Assembly (NCBI GenBank): GCA_024305745.1
Contig: JAHRBS010000003.1
Span: 744,001-808,000, forward strand
Direction: 5' to 3'
Source: Polyporus tsugae
Lineage: Eukaryota; Basidiomycota; Agaricomycetes; Polyporales; Polyporaceae
DNA length: 64,000 bases
The notes beneath the pieces were generated by a model. It had not been told where the DNA came from, made no database searches, and saw only the letters and a program-made list of their open reading frames with translations. Within the stretch, counting starts at the first letter, position 1. The number at the start of each line of letters is the position of its first letter. Position numbers and translations under genes: made by a program. This document shows positions 45,713-57,448 of this stretch, piece by piece.

Positions 45713-47766
45713 GTTGAACTAGAGACTCGAGTACAGCTGCTGGCGAAGTCGGGAGTACCAGAGGGAGTCAGATAGTGAGCAGGGAGGTAATCCCTGTGGG
45801 ATACTAGGATTTCGAAGCTCTCCGCCCCGTTTTTATACCAGATCGTGACACGGCAACAAAATTAACTTCGGAGCCGCCGTGCCAATGCATTTGCGACGTT
45901 TGTGGGAGCGCGAGTCAAGCATCAATGACTCGTGCCCGGAATTCCGCCAAGCACGTCGATTGTGGCTCAGATTTGCCACATGAGGATGCGACGACCGTCG
46001 GTCGACGGATAAAGCAAGAGTCCTTCTCTGACATGAACACTGGTTATCAGCGCATCGCTCCGGAGTTGCTTTATGCGGTGGCACTCACTTCTTCTCACCG
46101 TGAAGGAGGCTTCGGGTCGTCCGTAAAGACGACGTCGGAAGATGTCCACGTTTCGCACTGCATTGTATGCGGAAGAGGGGTTGCCATGTGATGTGTCGAG
46201 GTGCTGTGCGGTAGCCGTGTATGACCAGCGTGCTGCATACATAGACCAGTCATTTCCGACCACGGCTGAGTTGTCGGCGAGCAAGCGACGCAGTTATGTT
46301 ATGTACCTGGGGTCGGATGTGGTATCGCACAAACACAAGCTCCGCGGGGCGGTGAGGTTGGCGGTGCTAGCGCCATGTCCCAAATTGGTTGAGACTCCCC
46401 CAGGCGCTACTTCGTCACGACGGTACTTAGTACTCGCCACCAACCACCAGCACTCTCCTCGTTCTAGTGCACTCCCAGTATTGCCGTAGACTGGAGTGCT
46501 CTGGAGTGCGTATACGCCATGAGACTCTGATCCAAGAGAGAGCACTCCGGTATCACTTGGAGTGATTCGCGTCTCCAGTACTGTAGGTGTTTCAAGTTTG
46601 GCTGCAAATTGCAGTTGCATGAACGAAGCTCATTCAACAGCTTACATTTTTATTCATATCTCTGAAGCAGAGAACATAGTACTTATTATGCTATTTATAC
46701 TGATCTACTTATGCACAAGCTCAGGGCTGACATACGCAAGTCGAATGTCCCGATGTCCTCTACCCTGGATGTATTGTACGGCAGATGAAACATAATATCC
46801 ATCTCTTCCGCCTCAACTGTCGTAAAACTCCCTATAGGGATAGGAGTACTGAACGTAGCCAGAACGCGAGGTGAGTAGTTCCGATCCGCCACTGGTTACG
46901 ACATTCCGAGGCGCTAATGGTCTTGTGCCACTGCAAAGTTTCGTCTTATTGTTCAAACGCAACGGGCGACGACGCCTCGCGACCTTTGGTACCCCCATTC
47001 AACAATAATGGTTACAGTTTCCTCCGACACGAGGTGTATTGAACATGTTGTCCCACGTCCAGAGACGTCTCCATTTGCGAAGGGTGTCCTATGTATTTAT
47101 AAAGTCAAGTCCCCACAGTCGGGCAGGACGCAAGGTTCGTCACCGATTCCGAGATACCCTTGTATTTCAGTCGGCGAGCGTGGCATGGGGTGAGTAATAT
47201 TGTCCCAGAGAACCTGGAAGTGCTTATGATCGACTGACATGCCCGCTGTTTGGACAGGGCGGTTATGAGCCTCGTTTCTCGTACGTCCATCCGATCCTTG
47301 ACAAGTTGGCAATGAATTGGCTTCCTCACTCCGAACTTGAATTCAGGCCTATGTTATGGCATCACTGCACTCGTCTGCGACCTTGTGATCGGATGCACCA
47401 GATGGCTCTTCATCAGTGAGCGTCCTTGCTCAGCCTTCTTCGAATGCTCGCTCATCCCCTCGACGTCTACAGATATAGTCAAGCCAATAGTCCTCATGCT
47501 TGCTGGTCTAGCATATGGACTCTGTCTCAGTCTAGCTATCGTAGTGCAGTCTCCCATTAGAGCCGCGCAAGACTGGTGGTCGGTCAAGCAGAGCCGAAAG
47601 AAGATGAAGAAGTGGAGCCACGCATCATCTCATTCTCGCCATGCCAAGCTTGAGTACCGGCAACTTGCCCCCCTCTCTAGTATACCTTCGTGGTAACAGA
47701 CAGTACCTCGATCGTTGTCATCCCCCCTTGAATTACAATTCCACTCGTTTGCTCTCCTTCCATGTA
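45713..47766. other. Intergenic with a possible small membrane-protein gene
   Basis: About 2 kb. At 47337-47696 (plus) two hydrophobic stretches (GLCYGITALVCDLVIGC and IVLMLAGLAYGLCLSLAIVV) could be joined by a GTGAGC/CAG intron, followed by a basic tail. No start or upstream exon could be fixed, so it stays a candidate only. GGAGTGC/GCACTCC repeats crowd 46465-46570. Confidence 0.3.
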
Positions 47767-49876
47767 TCATGAAGAGTCTTCAACTCTCAAGAGTTGCCGT
47801 ACCCGATCCCCCTCCTTCACCGCTGCCTGGGCAGCCTTCTCGCGCATCTTCCTCTTGACCCACGCAGGCGCCTCCTCCACAGCGACGTACGGGCGCACCT
47901 TGTACGCCATCAGATACCCCTGCAGCGTCGCCATCGAGAACGCGCGCGGAGGGATGACCGCGGCGAAGCGCTCCGCGAGGGCCATCGCTTTCTTCGACGA
48001 GAGCTGGAACGTCTGCCCCGTGCACGTCATGCCGACATACACGCTCTTCACCCCCTCGGGCATCGTTGACGACTTCGAGTCGTTTGTGGCAGTAGGTTCA
48101 GGGCCTGGGGATCCCTCGCGCGATGCAGTGTACCCCGGATCCTTCTCGTTTTCCTCGTTGCCGCCGTCATCATCCCCGACAGGCACGTCCGACGAAGACG
48201 TGTAGAACCGCTTGAAGAGCTCCTTCGCTTGATGCTCGCTCGCGAGGCCGAACTCGACGTGCAGATCGAGCCTCCCAGGACGCAGCAGCGCCGGGTCAAG
48301 CGCCGCGTAGTCGTTCGTCGTCGCGAACAAGGTCCGCCCCTCCTGCGCGGCGATCCCGTCCAGCGCGTTCAGCAACCCGCTCAGCGCGACCCCATTGAAC
48401 CCCGCGCCACCATCCCGCCCATCCGGGCCCTTGCTCCCGTCACCGCCTTCGCCTCCGTCCTCGTTACCAGTTGGGGGTAGTACGAACGCCTCGGGGCCGG
48501 TGATGTCGCGCCGCCCGATGCCCCGCGCGAACGCGGCATCAATATGCTCCATCAAGAGGATGCACGATTTGGGGAGGTGCGAGATGAGCGCCTTGAGGCT
48601 GTTGTCGTTGAGGGACATGACGGTGAGCGAGAGGATGTAGATGTGGAGCCCGAGCCCGCCCGCGATGCTGTGGATCATCGACGTCTTGCCCGAGCCCGGT
48701 GCGCCGTAGAGCAGATAGCCCCGGCGGAACAGGATGCCTGTGGAGAGAAAGGGGAGAAAAAGATTGAGTTGTGATTATTGCTCGACACCCCGATAGATGG
48801 GTGGCACGTACCTCGGTCGGCGTACCCCTTCCTGCTGTTCAGGAAGTCTTTCGCGTCTTCCAGGACGAGATCGAGGACGCCCGGGTCAAGAATGACAGAC
48901 GACATCGGCCGCTTCTGCTGCGCGGCGACACGCGTCCACTCGTCGGTCCTGAGCCCACCAAAGCCGCTCAGTGGGCCACGGTTGCGCGGGCACGCGACAA
49001 GCTAACGCCTTACCCCTGTGTGACGTAGACGTTGATCAAGTGCCCGTTCGCAGCCTTGTACGCCTTGCGCGCTTCCTTCAGGAGTTCGCGGAGAAGGTCC
49101 GAGTCGCGTGTAAGCATCCTGTTGAACGAACGCATATGTCAGGTAGCTGCGCACTTGCCCGTGTCGCGGAGATTATATATGCATACTATACCTAATCTTA
49201 AGCTTGTCTGTTGGGCCCTTCCACATATTACCCTCAGAGACGCGGCTGCGGGTGACGGTCATGTACCGTCCGCGGTACCAAAGCGCGTACTTCCGAGAGA
49301 GCGAGGGCAGGAACGTGACCTGGTCCTTCGAGCTCACTTTCCCGCTGTCCCCGAGATCGTTCACGTGTCCGCCCTCAGCCCCGAAGTACAAGGTGCAGAC
49401 CTCGATATTGCGCACCTTCTGGAAAACTTTCTTCTGCGACAGGAAGTACATCAGCCATTCTGCAGCGAAAAAGAGCAAAAAATGACAGGAAGGTTCGTCA
49501 GCATCGCCCGTTTCCATACACGTATGTGCGAAGACAGCGTACGAGACCCGTTCCCATCCCACTCCAAGTCCGCAGTGACCTAGACGTAGTCGACGAGCTT
49601 CACCCATGCCTCCGCCGAGCCGCGCCGGCATGTTTCGAGGAAGGCGCCAACGAGGAAGAGCTTCACCCAATCCCAGAAGGCCGCCATGGAGAGGACCGCC
49701 ATGAACATCTACGAAAGGGACACTGAGGTAGCTGCAGCCTGTGGAACTGGGAGCTGAGAGGTGCTGGGCTCAGAGGTTGCGCCAGACACTGTCGCGGCCG
49801 AGCGTCCAGGCTGAGGAGGCTTCGGACTCGGAATTATCGAGAGCACACTTTCAAGGAGGACCTGCGCTGGATCCAT
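47767..49876 (-). pseudogene. BCS1-like AAA ATPase paralogue, disrupted
   Basis: Paralogue of the gene at 43.6-45.7 kb. The first exon aligns from Met at 49876 (MDPAQVLLESVLS) through FWDWVKLFLVGAFLETCRR but contains two in-frame TAG codons, at 49709-49711 and 49580-49582, the second just after the membrane segment. Downstream it is well kept: WLMYFLSQKKVF, LPSLSRKYALWYRGRYMTV, GAPGSGKTSMIHSIAGG, LFATTNDYAALDPALLRPGR, RAFSMATLQGYLMAYK. In Walker B the paralogue's EDID is EHID (CAT codon at about 48545-48547), removing a catalytic carboxylate. A late start or exon skipping could still make a soluble fragment. I call it a recent pseudogene, with a divergent functional form as the alternative. 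Confidence 0.7.
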
Positions 49877-52220
49877 GGTATGCGAGGGGTGGGCCGCTGA
49901 AGCGCAAGCAACCTGGAGTGGACGCTAATCGGGTGGCTGATATCGATTTCGTGAGGACGAGAGGACGAGGCGGTGGGAGAGCTTACTGCAACTTTGTGAG
50001 GAAACGCGCCGACGGAGGGCTGAACCACGCACCTTTATACATCCCAATAGCAGCGCGCATCCGAGACCAAGAGTCAAGAACCCAGCCATGATGGTCACGG
50101 GCCTTCGCATCCGCTTCCTCAACCACAATGTGACTCGGGCCATCTCGCACGAGGTGGCTATTGCCGCACTTCTACCCCACAAATCTGTGGATGGAATACT
50201 TAGCCGACACGAACGGGATGCAGGGCTGAGCGCACAGCTCATAGGCCGCCCACGTCACATTCCGACCACGCCGACGAACGCGAAGCCCGTTGACATCAAC
50301 ATTCGGGCAACCGCGGTTCGCACAATTTTACCAATACAACTCGAAGGGCTCAACAGCATACACTCCCAGTCGTGCTAGTAGAAACCGGATAGACAGGTCC
50401 CGGGCATAAATCCCAGAAACGTCTTTCCGAGTCCGAACCCGAACGAGGTCCTGAGTCCTGATGCCGCTGCCTGCACTGTGGAACTCCATTAGACGTGACA
50501 GGCTAGACTCGTTGGCCAGCTGCCAGTGGTCCGGACATCGGAGTGATTACTTACCTCCCCTCGCTCGATGGATAGATATTGGGCGGTGATTGTGGCCGGG
50601 CGCTGATGGACACATAAGATGGCTCTTGTGCATCTCGTCCCTCGAGGCTTCGAAGCCTCGAAGTATCATTGAAGTATTATACGTACGGTGTGTTTCGGCT
50701 TGGTACGCGGGCCAAACAAATCCTGGATTGCAACATGGATCGGCACAAGGGGGAGACTTCGCTTAGCCTACTAGCTTGTGGTTCGATACAAGGGATACAG
50801 GAAGAACCTTTGAGAATGAGAAGCGGAGCTCTGCCAGATCTAGAGGCTGCATGGCGGCAGAGGACGAGCCGAGACCCATAGATCATAGCGCTAGTCAAAG
50901 ATGAGCGCTTGATTGACATTACATAAGCGGATACTGGCCTTCTGCCAGTGCCTGGAGCGCTTTGCGTGCCAGCACTATGTAGTACTACTACTTCGTTGTC
51001 GGCAGTTGCTAGTGCAGATTTGATGCAGGTTTCCAGCTAGCGTTGAATGGTGAGACTCCTGAATGTTTTACTTGGCCTGAAAACTTGCCATATTTGCTCA
51101 ACTTGAAGTAAGAAATTTAGTACCCAGGCGAAAATAGTCACGGCGGGTTCATAACTCCCAGCGAATTTATCTCAGTCGCAGTGGTCCGTCCCTGTGTTTC
51201 ACCGCCCTGTAAGCTCCTCTAATTCGTTCAATACCTAAGTTACTGAAAAAGTTTCAAGTTCAAGCTCACAGTAGTGATGGCCATGCAAGGCGCGCACCAG
51301 TCCTCAGAGCCGTGGACCAAAGATCTAGACTGCAGTCAATATACTGCGGGACAACCTTCGACCGCAATGCTCCTGTTGCCATGACGAACACGAAGTCAAA
51401 GCTCCGGAAGGCCAGTTCGGAGAACATACTTCGACCAAAGATAGCTCCGGATGTGCGGAGCGAAAGCCAGACAAGAACCCGCAACGCGAACCACGTCCGC
51501 GCCGAGCCTATACCAATACTCCGCCGGACAACGGCACGCATCGAAACTCCTCGCGATCGTGAAGAGCTTCCCAACTTCTCCCATGCAGCATGTCGACGGA
51601 GAAGCGTTCTCTTGAGTCGGCATACGGGAACCGGAGAGATAACGAATGTGTGCGATTGCGCATATCTAAGCGACACATGAACAGCGGCGAGACACACACG
51701 TACGTACTGTACTAAGTAAGTAGCGAGGGGCGATCAAGTATATCCGGGGGCTGACTATGGTATGGGGGGTTGCATGTACTAAACACGATGGACGAGAGGC
51801 AGCGAACGACGACAGCAGAACAAGCTTAAACGGTAGTACTGCGTGTATACCCTTTTGCGGTGCGGAATGACGTGGAAGCAGAAGGAGGGGATGCGGAGGT
51901 AGTGCGAGGAAGGAGCGGCGTTAGACCTGAGCAAGCAAGCGGTGACGACGTGAAGGGGATGTGGGGGGTAATGATACAGTACACTCCAATGATCGTGACG
52001 CCGAGCGAAGCGTAGAAACATGGGGAGGGGAAACGAGTGAGCTGAGCAGACCTGAACCTGTGAGACCTAGGATTGGGATTGGGAGAAAAGACGCGAACGA
52101 GGGGAGGCACAGAACAAAACAAGACATGGACATAAATGATCGTGCGAGAAGCTGTGGGGGTGTCGCGGTAGCCATCCCAATAGCGTACGAATGGCGAACC
52201 CGGCCGACCGACTTCGACGT
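49877..52220. other. Intergenic, no gene recognised
   Basis: 2.3 kb with short frames on both strands and no domain. Pro/Ser-rich frames at 51780-52180 look like the 3' flank of the gene at 52.2-53.1 kb. Confidence 0.5.
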
Positions 52221-53072
52221 CTATGCAGCGCGGTGCACAGGAACGAGGGAAGGCCTGACGATGTGGGCGACGGACATGCGCGCACCGCGGTTCGTGAGCG
52301 GACTAGTGGGTACAGCAGGGCCCGAGGCAGATATTGTGGCCCACGAATACAGTCGCGGGGTCACGGAAGGCGGAGGCGACGGGGAAACGAACAAGGGCGT
52401 CGCCTGTGCGGCCTGCGCCGGGGGAGTGGACGGACGTACGGGGGTAAGAGGCACGGAAGCACGGGCGCCGCCCGCAGGTTCCGGGGTGGTAGGGCGGGAG
52501 TCCTCCTGAGGCCAGTCGAGGTATGTTGGCTCGCGCTCACGGAGGGCAGGACGCGCCTCTGCCTGGGCGCGCGGCTCCTGTGCACGTTCGCGGTCGGAAT
52601 CCGTCCTATCAAGGAGGGAGCGCAGATAGGTAACGCGCTCCTCGGCCGGGAGGCCACGTCCTGCGTCGATGGCTGCGTCGAGGGCCGAGTTGCGGGGGAG
52701 GGGCAAGTCGAGGGCGCGCATGATCCTCGTCCTGGACTCCAAGTCCTGCATGGTGACGGTCATCATCCTGTTCGTCTGGGCGTCGATATCGTCCACAACC
52801 TCCATGGGAGTGCCGCGTCCGCTGGACGAGGCCTCGCTGGAGGAACTGACGTCGATGGGTTCGGCAGGAGGCTCTGTGAGATCGGGGGGGAGCTGGATGC
52901 GGTCTGCGGGGTCAATGAAGGCCTCGTAGACGGCATCGTCGTTGTCGAAGAACTCGTCCGCATCTGGGTCAAACGCGTTCCAGTACGTCCACTTCTCGAC
53001 AGTGGGGTGCTGGGGCTCAGGCTCAACGCGCACGGCGGGCTGGCGGGAAGCAGAGAAGAGAGGGCGGCCCAT
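52221..53072 (-). CDS. Hypothetical acidic, low-complexity protein
   Basis: Single exon, 283 aa from Met at 53072 (MGRPLFSASRQPAVRVEPEP). Residues about 25-60 are aromatic and acidic (WTYWNAFDPDADEFFDNDD), followed by VYEAFIDPADRIQLPPDLTE. A middle part is helix-like and charged (TMQDLESRTRIMRAL; AEERVTYLRSLLDRTDSDRE). The C-terminal third is Pro/Ser/Thr-rich. The frame is open upstream to 53468 but the extra sequence is compositionally unlike a protein start. No domain recognised; the long plus-strand frame over it is antisense shadow. Confidence 0.55.
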   Translation of the reverse strand: MGRPLFSASRQPAVRVEPEPQHPTVEKWTYWNAFDPDADEFFDNDDAVYEAFIDPADRIQLPPDLTEPPAEPIDVSSSSEASSSGRGTPMEVVDDIDAQTNRMMTVTMQDLESRTRIMRALDLPLPRNSALDAAIDAGRGLPAEERVTYLRSLLDRTDSDRERAQEPRAQAEARPALREREPTYLDWPQEDSRPTTPEPAGGARASVPLTPVRPSTPPAQAAQATPLFVSPSPPPSVTPRLYSWATISASGPAVPTSPLTNRGARMSVAHIVRPSLVPVHRAA

Positions 53073-53479
53073 GTCTGCGTTGTGAGAAGCGAAGATGGTG
53101 GTACAGAAGAGTATTAGGTGTGCTGAGTGCAGCTTTTGGGGGGTATGAGAGGAAATGGGTATGGAGAGGCGCAACGAACGTCGACGCGGAGGAGACAGTT
53201 GGGAGAAGCAGCAGTGGCCGATCGCGACTGGTCGAGGACCACTCACATTCTGATTCAGGGCAGGTCTCTGCCGGCGACTGGGACCGTGCGCCAGCACCGC
53301 CACTCCCCCACTCCGATCCTCCCTCATGCCGCCGCCGGGACTTAGAACGGCCCTTTCCGTCACCATCCTCCGCACCCTCGTCGTACCAGAGACCATGCTA
53401 GCTGAACTATTCGAACTTTCACCAAGCCTGTGACCAAACCAGCGAGAAAGAGGACTCACAACGGACATGGGATCGAGCC

Positions 53480-53960
53480 TCCCAATCTCCAGATTTCAGA
53501 TTCCAGAACGTGCTCACTGGCAGCATCGTGGCGTCGAGCTCGTGAAAGCGTAAAAGTCTAAGGCATGCATCCTACACGCCCCAAACTCTGTGCCTGGTGA
53601 GTCCGCCGTATGCATGTTGCCACAATGTCCCGCAGACCTCATACCCAGTCGCAGCACCGGGCCCGCTGCACCACCCTGAGAGTGATTACTATCTTCGACC
53701 GTCGCATCGTGGGCACAACGCCTAGGATTTGCATGATCGGAACCGGCTCTCCATCCTACGCCTGCGGTTCCGTCGTTGCAAACATGACCAACATCAAGTC
53801 GGAACACTCGTTGTGGTATCACGCGTTCCCCGCGAATATCAGGTGGAAATGCTGAATCATTTCCACTTCTAACGCCGCACCTCGGGGAGACGGGATGGGA
53901 TGTTAATGGTCTACCGTACATCCTGCTGCGCAGAGCGTTCGAACGCGGAAAAAACAGGTT
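53480..53960 (+). repeat. Direct repeat copy 1 flanking the HNH gene
   Basis: Aligns collinearly with 56385-56880: shared pieces include CCAGATT-CAGATT..CGTGCT, ATCGTGGCGTC, GTGAAAGCGTAAAA, CCCRCAGACCTCATA, GTCGGAACAC and CGGAAAAAAC. The similarity is patchy, suggesting an old duplication or a degenerate element. Confidence 0.6.
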
Positions 53961-54341
53961 GTAGCAATGGCGTATGTAACATATAATCCGCCCGAGATCA
54001 TTATAGTGGTAGTTGAGCACTGTAAAATTAAGAGTCCTGGCCATGAGGGACCTGAGGCTGCGTCACTACGTTATGAGCGACGGCAGACATGGTATCCCAA
54101 CGTTGAGGCGGTGAAGACGGTAGAATAACCGCGGTGATTAAGAAGGAGAGGAATAGGAGCTACTCGTAGCTCCCTGGAGCCTTGCGTATAGTCACCAGTA
54201 GGTAAGGAGCATGGCGGCGGCGGTCGACAGACTGAAGGTGCCTGTGGGTGGGTGGACAGAGTGAGCGGCCAATTGATCGTCGGCGGCCTTAGAGCGGTCC
54301 GGGAATCCTTGTTTGGCTGTGTTGTTTGCCGACTATGCCTG

Positions 54342-55940
54342 CTACATCGCCGCGAACGACTGCACCAAGCGATCCAAGTCCGGGTCCGAATCCACCACGC
54401 CACTCCAAAACGATGCTCCATCGAAGGCGGGCGCCTGGGGCAGGTTGCATACATCTCGCTTTCTACAATGCAAAATGTGGAAAAGAATCCAGATCACACC
54501 ACTCTCATGGAGGACATTGGCAAGTGCAGCATGTAACCGGAGCAGCTCTGGGCTGGGAAGACTCGGCGGTGGTCCCCGTTGCGGGCCATCGTCATCGACA
54601 CGGCTATGGTCTTGAAAGGTGACGATGTCCGGAACGCCCGAGGCTTCGAACCTGGTAAGCTCCGGTTGGTAGCTTTTCACTTGGTATGTGTCTGGAGACT
54701 ATAAGAGGTCCGTATCAGCCTAAGGGGAACGGAATCTGAACGAGGCACACGGCTGTGAGATGAACGCTCACATCTGTAGGAACAAAGGCAAATGCAAATC
54801 TTTGAAGTTGCGACGTGTAGCGAAACGAGAGCGCGATGGCGCTCTCCGTTCTATCCATGAGGTCTGCATCCCGAAGATACTTATCGCTAAGCTGACCATA
54901 GCGTCGAACCATCTCCAGCGTCACTATTGCTGACTTTCCATGCTGCGTTTCAAGGGAGCAAAATTCGCCCGAATCCAATGAACCATCGTCAGTGTTGCCA
55001 TCAACATGAGATGAAAACTTGAACTTGAACACATACCTGTTCACTGCCATCCACATCGCTATCAGGCATGGCAAAGGCACGCCTGAAAATATGAACGGCG
55101 TCCAGGTCGCTCAACTTACACCCCAGGAGACGTGCCCGGTGTCCGTACCAATAAGAGCGGTCCCAGCCACCGCTCAGGAAGCACCTGTGACCCTCCCGCC
55201 GGAGCACCTGCCATTCGGTCAGAACAAGCCCAGTAATGCAGATTACCGTGAAATCCACGCTTGCCTCATCATGCAGGCGGCGCTCAGCCAGAGTCATCGC
55301 ATATTGCTGTTGAGTCCGTGTGATGGTGACGCCATGGTCCTCGTACGCGTAAACTAAAGATGTGGGGCGTGCACCTGTCTGGTAAGGCGAGTGATCACAT
55401 GCAACACGCGGCGGACAACGTACACGGCCAGAGGAGGAATGCAACCCAGGCGGACGCGAGGCGCTGCAAACGATGCGCGAGTGCTTCTTGCTCCTTCTCG
55501 GGCGAGTGCTTCAATCCGAGTCCAGCGCTGCTCATGTCCGAGTCCGAGTCGTCGGCGCAGGCGCATACGGCGTCCAATACATATCGCTCGCCGTCCACGA
55601 GGCCGAGGTTGGCCGCAGTATCCCGCATCACTCGGATGAACTTGCGCACTGTGAAACCATGCCTGAAGGCCCCGTTGGGCGTAACACGGCGCACCCAGTC
55701 CGGGATGTCTAGGTGGGCGTAGCGCGGGTCGTCGAAAACGCCAAGAATGGCCTCGACATGGGCACGCATTTCGTTGACAGGGGTCAGTATAAGAGAGGGG
55801 GAGGAGGTGAGGCCGGGGCCAAGGTTCGACATTGGCGGAGTCAGGGGATGCGGCACCTGAGGAGTATCTGACTCGGAAGGTGGGCTGGTGTCGCTCTTGC
55901 GACCGAGTAGAGATGAGAGGAGGGAGAAGATGGCAGACAT
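54342..55940 (-). CDS. HNH nuclease-like protein (HNH_2 type)
   Basis: Member of a group common in Agaricomycetes, with an HNH_2-type domain in the middle and no known role. Six exons: 55424-55940, 55247-55374, 55037-55207, 54772-54942, 54498-54698 and 54342-54458, 434 aa, all phases closing. The N-terminal 170 residues begin MSAIFSLLSSLLGRKSD and carry a helical region (PDWVRRVTPNGAFRHGF). The core at about 216-272 reads LRREGHRCFLSGGWDR then DLDAVHIFRRAF, matching the R-D/E-G-x-R-C-x-x-(T/S)-G and A-H-I pattern of the family, with the catalytic His kept. C-terminal marks follow: DTYQVKSYQPELTRF and PSPELLRLHAALANVLHESG. One intron boundary (54459-54497) has two near-equal options. Confidence 0.78.
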
Positions 55941-56384
55941 GGGGTCCCGAGGTTGAAATGGTGGTGAAGATGGTGCGATAGCTGCGGTGGTTAAGACAAC
56001 AAGCTTAAGAGAGATGTGCTGTATATAGGAGCGGAGCGTTGAACAATAACACCCGGAGATCATCTACGGACGTTATATAGACCGGAGAGCCTGTGACGTA
56101 ACGATGCGGAAGCAGGTAAAAAAGGATACAAACCAACAAACATAGGATGAAAGAGTGAATCGGGAAACTCACCGGCCCAGGCTTCGTTGGACTCGAATTC
56201 GGTTGAACGGCGCATTCCATCAGCATCCTCTCCCAGTCAATTTTCTGCCTTCGTACGCTCCCCTCTGAGTCGCATTTCTCCACGGTCTGGAGCGTGCTAG
56301 CTCGGACGCTCAGCGAATTTCTGTGTCAAGTCAAAAGAGTAAAAAGTTGAAGAGAGGGGATTCGTGACGCTGAGCGCCCAATAT
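55941..56384. other. Upstream region of the HNH gene with an orphan exon-like frame
   Basis: The HNH promoter lies here (TATATA at about 56019-56024). A minus-strand frame at 56170-56283 (MEKCDSEGSVRRQKIDWERM) ends in a good donor GTGAGT. It could be an exon of a small gene or a relic; nothing downstream supports it. Confidence 0.3.
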
Positions 56385-56880
56385 TAATCGAACCTCCAGG
56401 TTCCAGATTCCAGATTATGTAATATTCCACAACGTGCTGAGGTATCGTGGCGTCCTCCTTTGCCAGTGACGGTGAAAGCGTAAAACATCTATTACTAAAA
56501 TTCAATCCATTGTTTGAACACGCCACGGTCCAGTCCGCCGTGGATGTACGTAGGTGGCAAGGTGGCACAACGTCCCACAGACCTCATAAGTACCCATTCG
56601 CAACACCACCCCATGCATCCTGCTCAGGCTGGCAGTGGGAGTGATTATCTTCGACCGTGAGCACAACAAGATTTGCACGAGCGGAACCGGCCGTCCATTT
56701 TCCACTTCACATTTTCAACCTCACGGTTCCGAGTCCGTCGGAACACAATTTGCCATGCGTTCCTTCCCGAACATCAGAATGGTACAGCATTTCTCCCGCT
56801 GAAGCCATGGGATGCGATGTTTGCCATCTACCACTGGCATACGACCTCCGTGGGAGAGCCTGCTTCGAACGGAAAAAACG
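56385..56880 (+). repeat. Direct repeat copy 2 flanking the HNH gene
   Basis: Second copy of the 53480-53960 sequence, same orientation, 2.9 kb away, so the HNH gene is bracketed by the pair. The MITE begins directly after this copy. Confidence 0.6.
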
Positions 56881-56887
56881 CTATGTA

Positions 56888-57321
56888 CAGTCGAAACCCT
56901 CTTAACCCATACCCCTCGGGAAGGGCCAAAACCTATGGGTTATGAGGGTTTATGGGATAGCAGAGGTTTGGCGCCCTATAAGCGCTCTCGCAAGGACGCG
57001 GTCCGCGGGCGTCAAATGAGCGCTCTTCGAGGGTATGGTCAGCACATCCACCATACGCAACCTGAAATGGGTCACCGACGCTTTGCTGTTCGCTCGAACA
57101 GCATTTATATCACATCTATGCTCAGAATGACCACCTTGGTCAGAGCCAAAAACATATTTTACCCCCCGGCGCTATGGGATTTGGGCCCCCAAAAGGGTAT
57201 GGGTATGGGATATCAGGGGATCATGGGTTTTCCCCGCTTTCCCGAGTCGGGAAAGGCCTTGGGCCATGGGGTATAAGGGGTTATGGGTTATGAGAGGTAT
57301 GGGATAAGAGGGTTTCGACTG
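56888..57321. mobile_element. MITE with terminal inverted repeats and TA target duplication
   Basis: 434-bp nonautonomous element. Ends CAGTCGAAACCCTCTTA (56888) and its complement TAAGAGGGTTTCGACTG (to 57321) are perfect over 17 bp, with near-perfect extension inside. Both sides are flanked by TA (56886-56887 and 57322-57323), which fits Tc1/mariner-type insertion. The interior is full of degenerate TATGGG/CCCATA units and has no transposase frame. Confidence 0.85.
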
Positions 57322-57448
57322 TATACATGGTTTCACGTAGACTGTCGGATGATACAGAATGCTTCTATGAATCGAATAGTCGTATCGGTTCAGCTAGTAG
57401 CTAGTGAGGAAAGGATGGTAGATCATAGCGTGTACCCACCCACACGCG

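Noticed and set aside
52191..53117. 308-codon plus-strand open frame
   Set aside because: Antisense shadow of the 283-aa minus-strand protein; Arg/Gly-rich composition without a motif.
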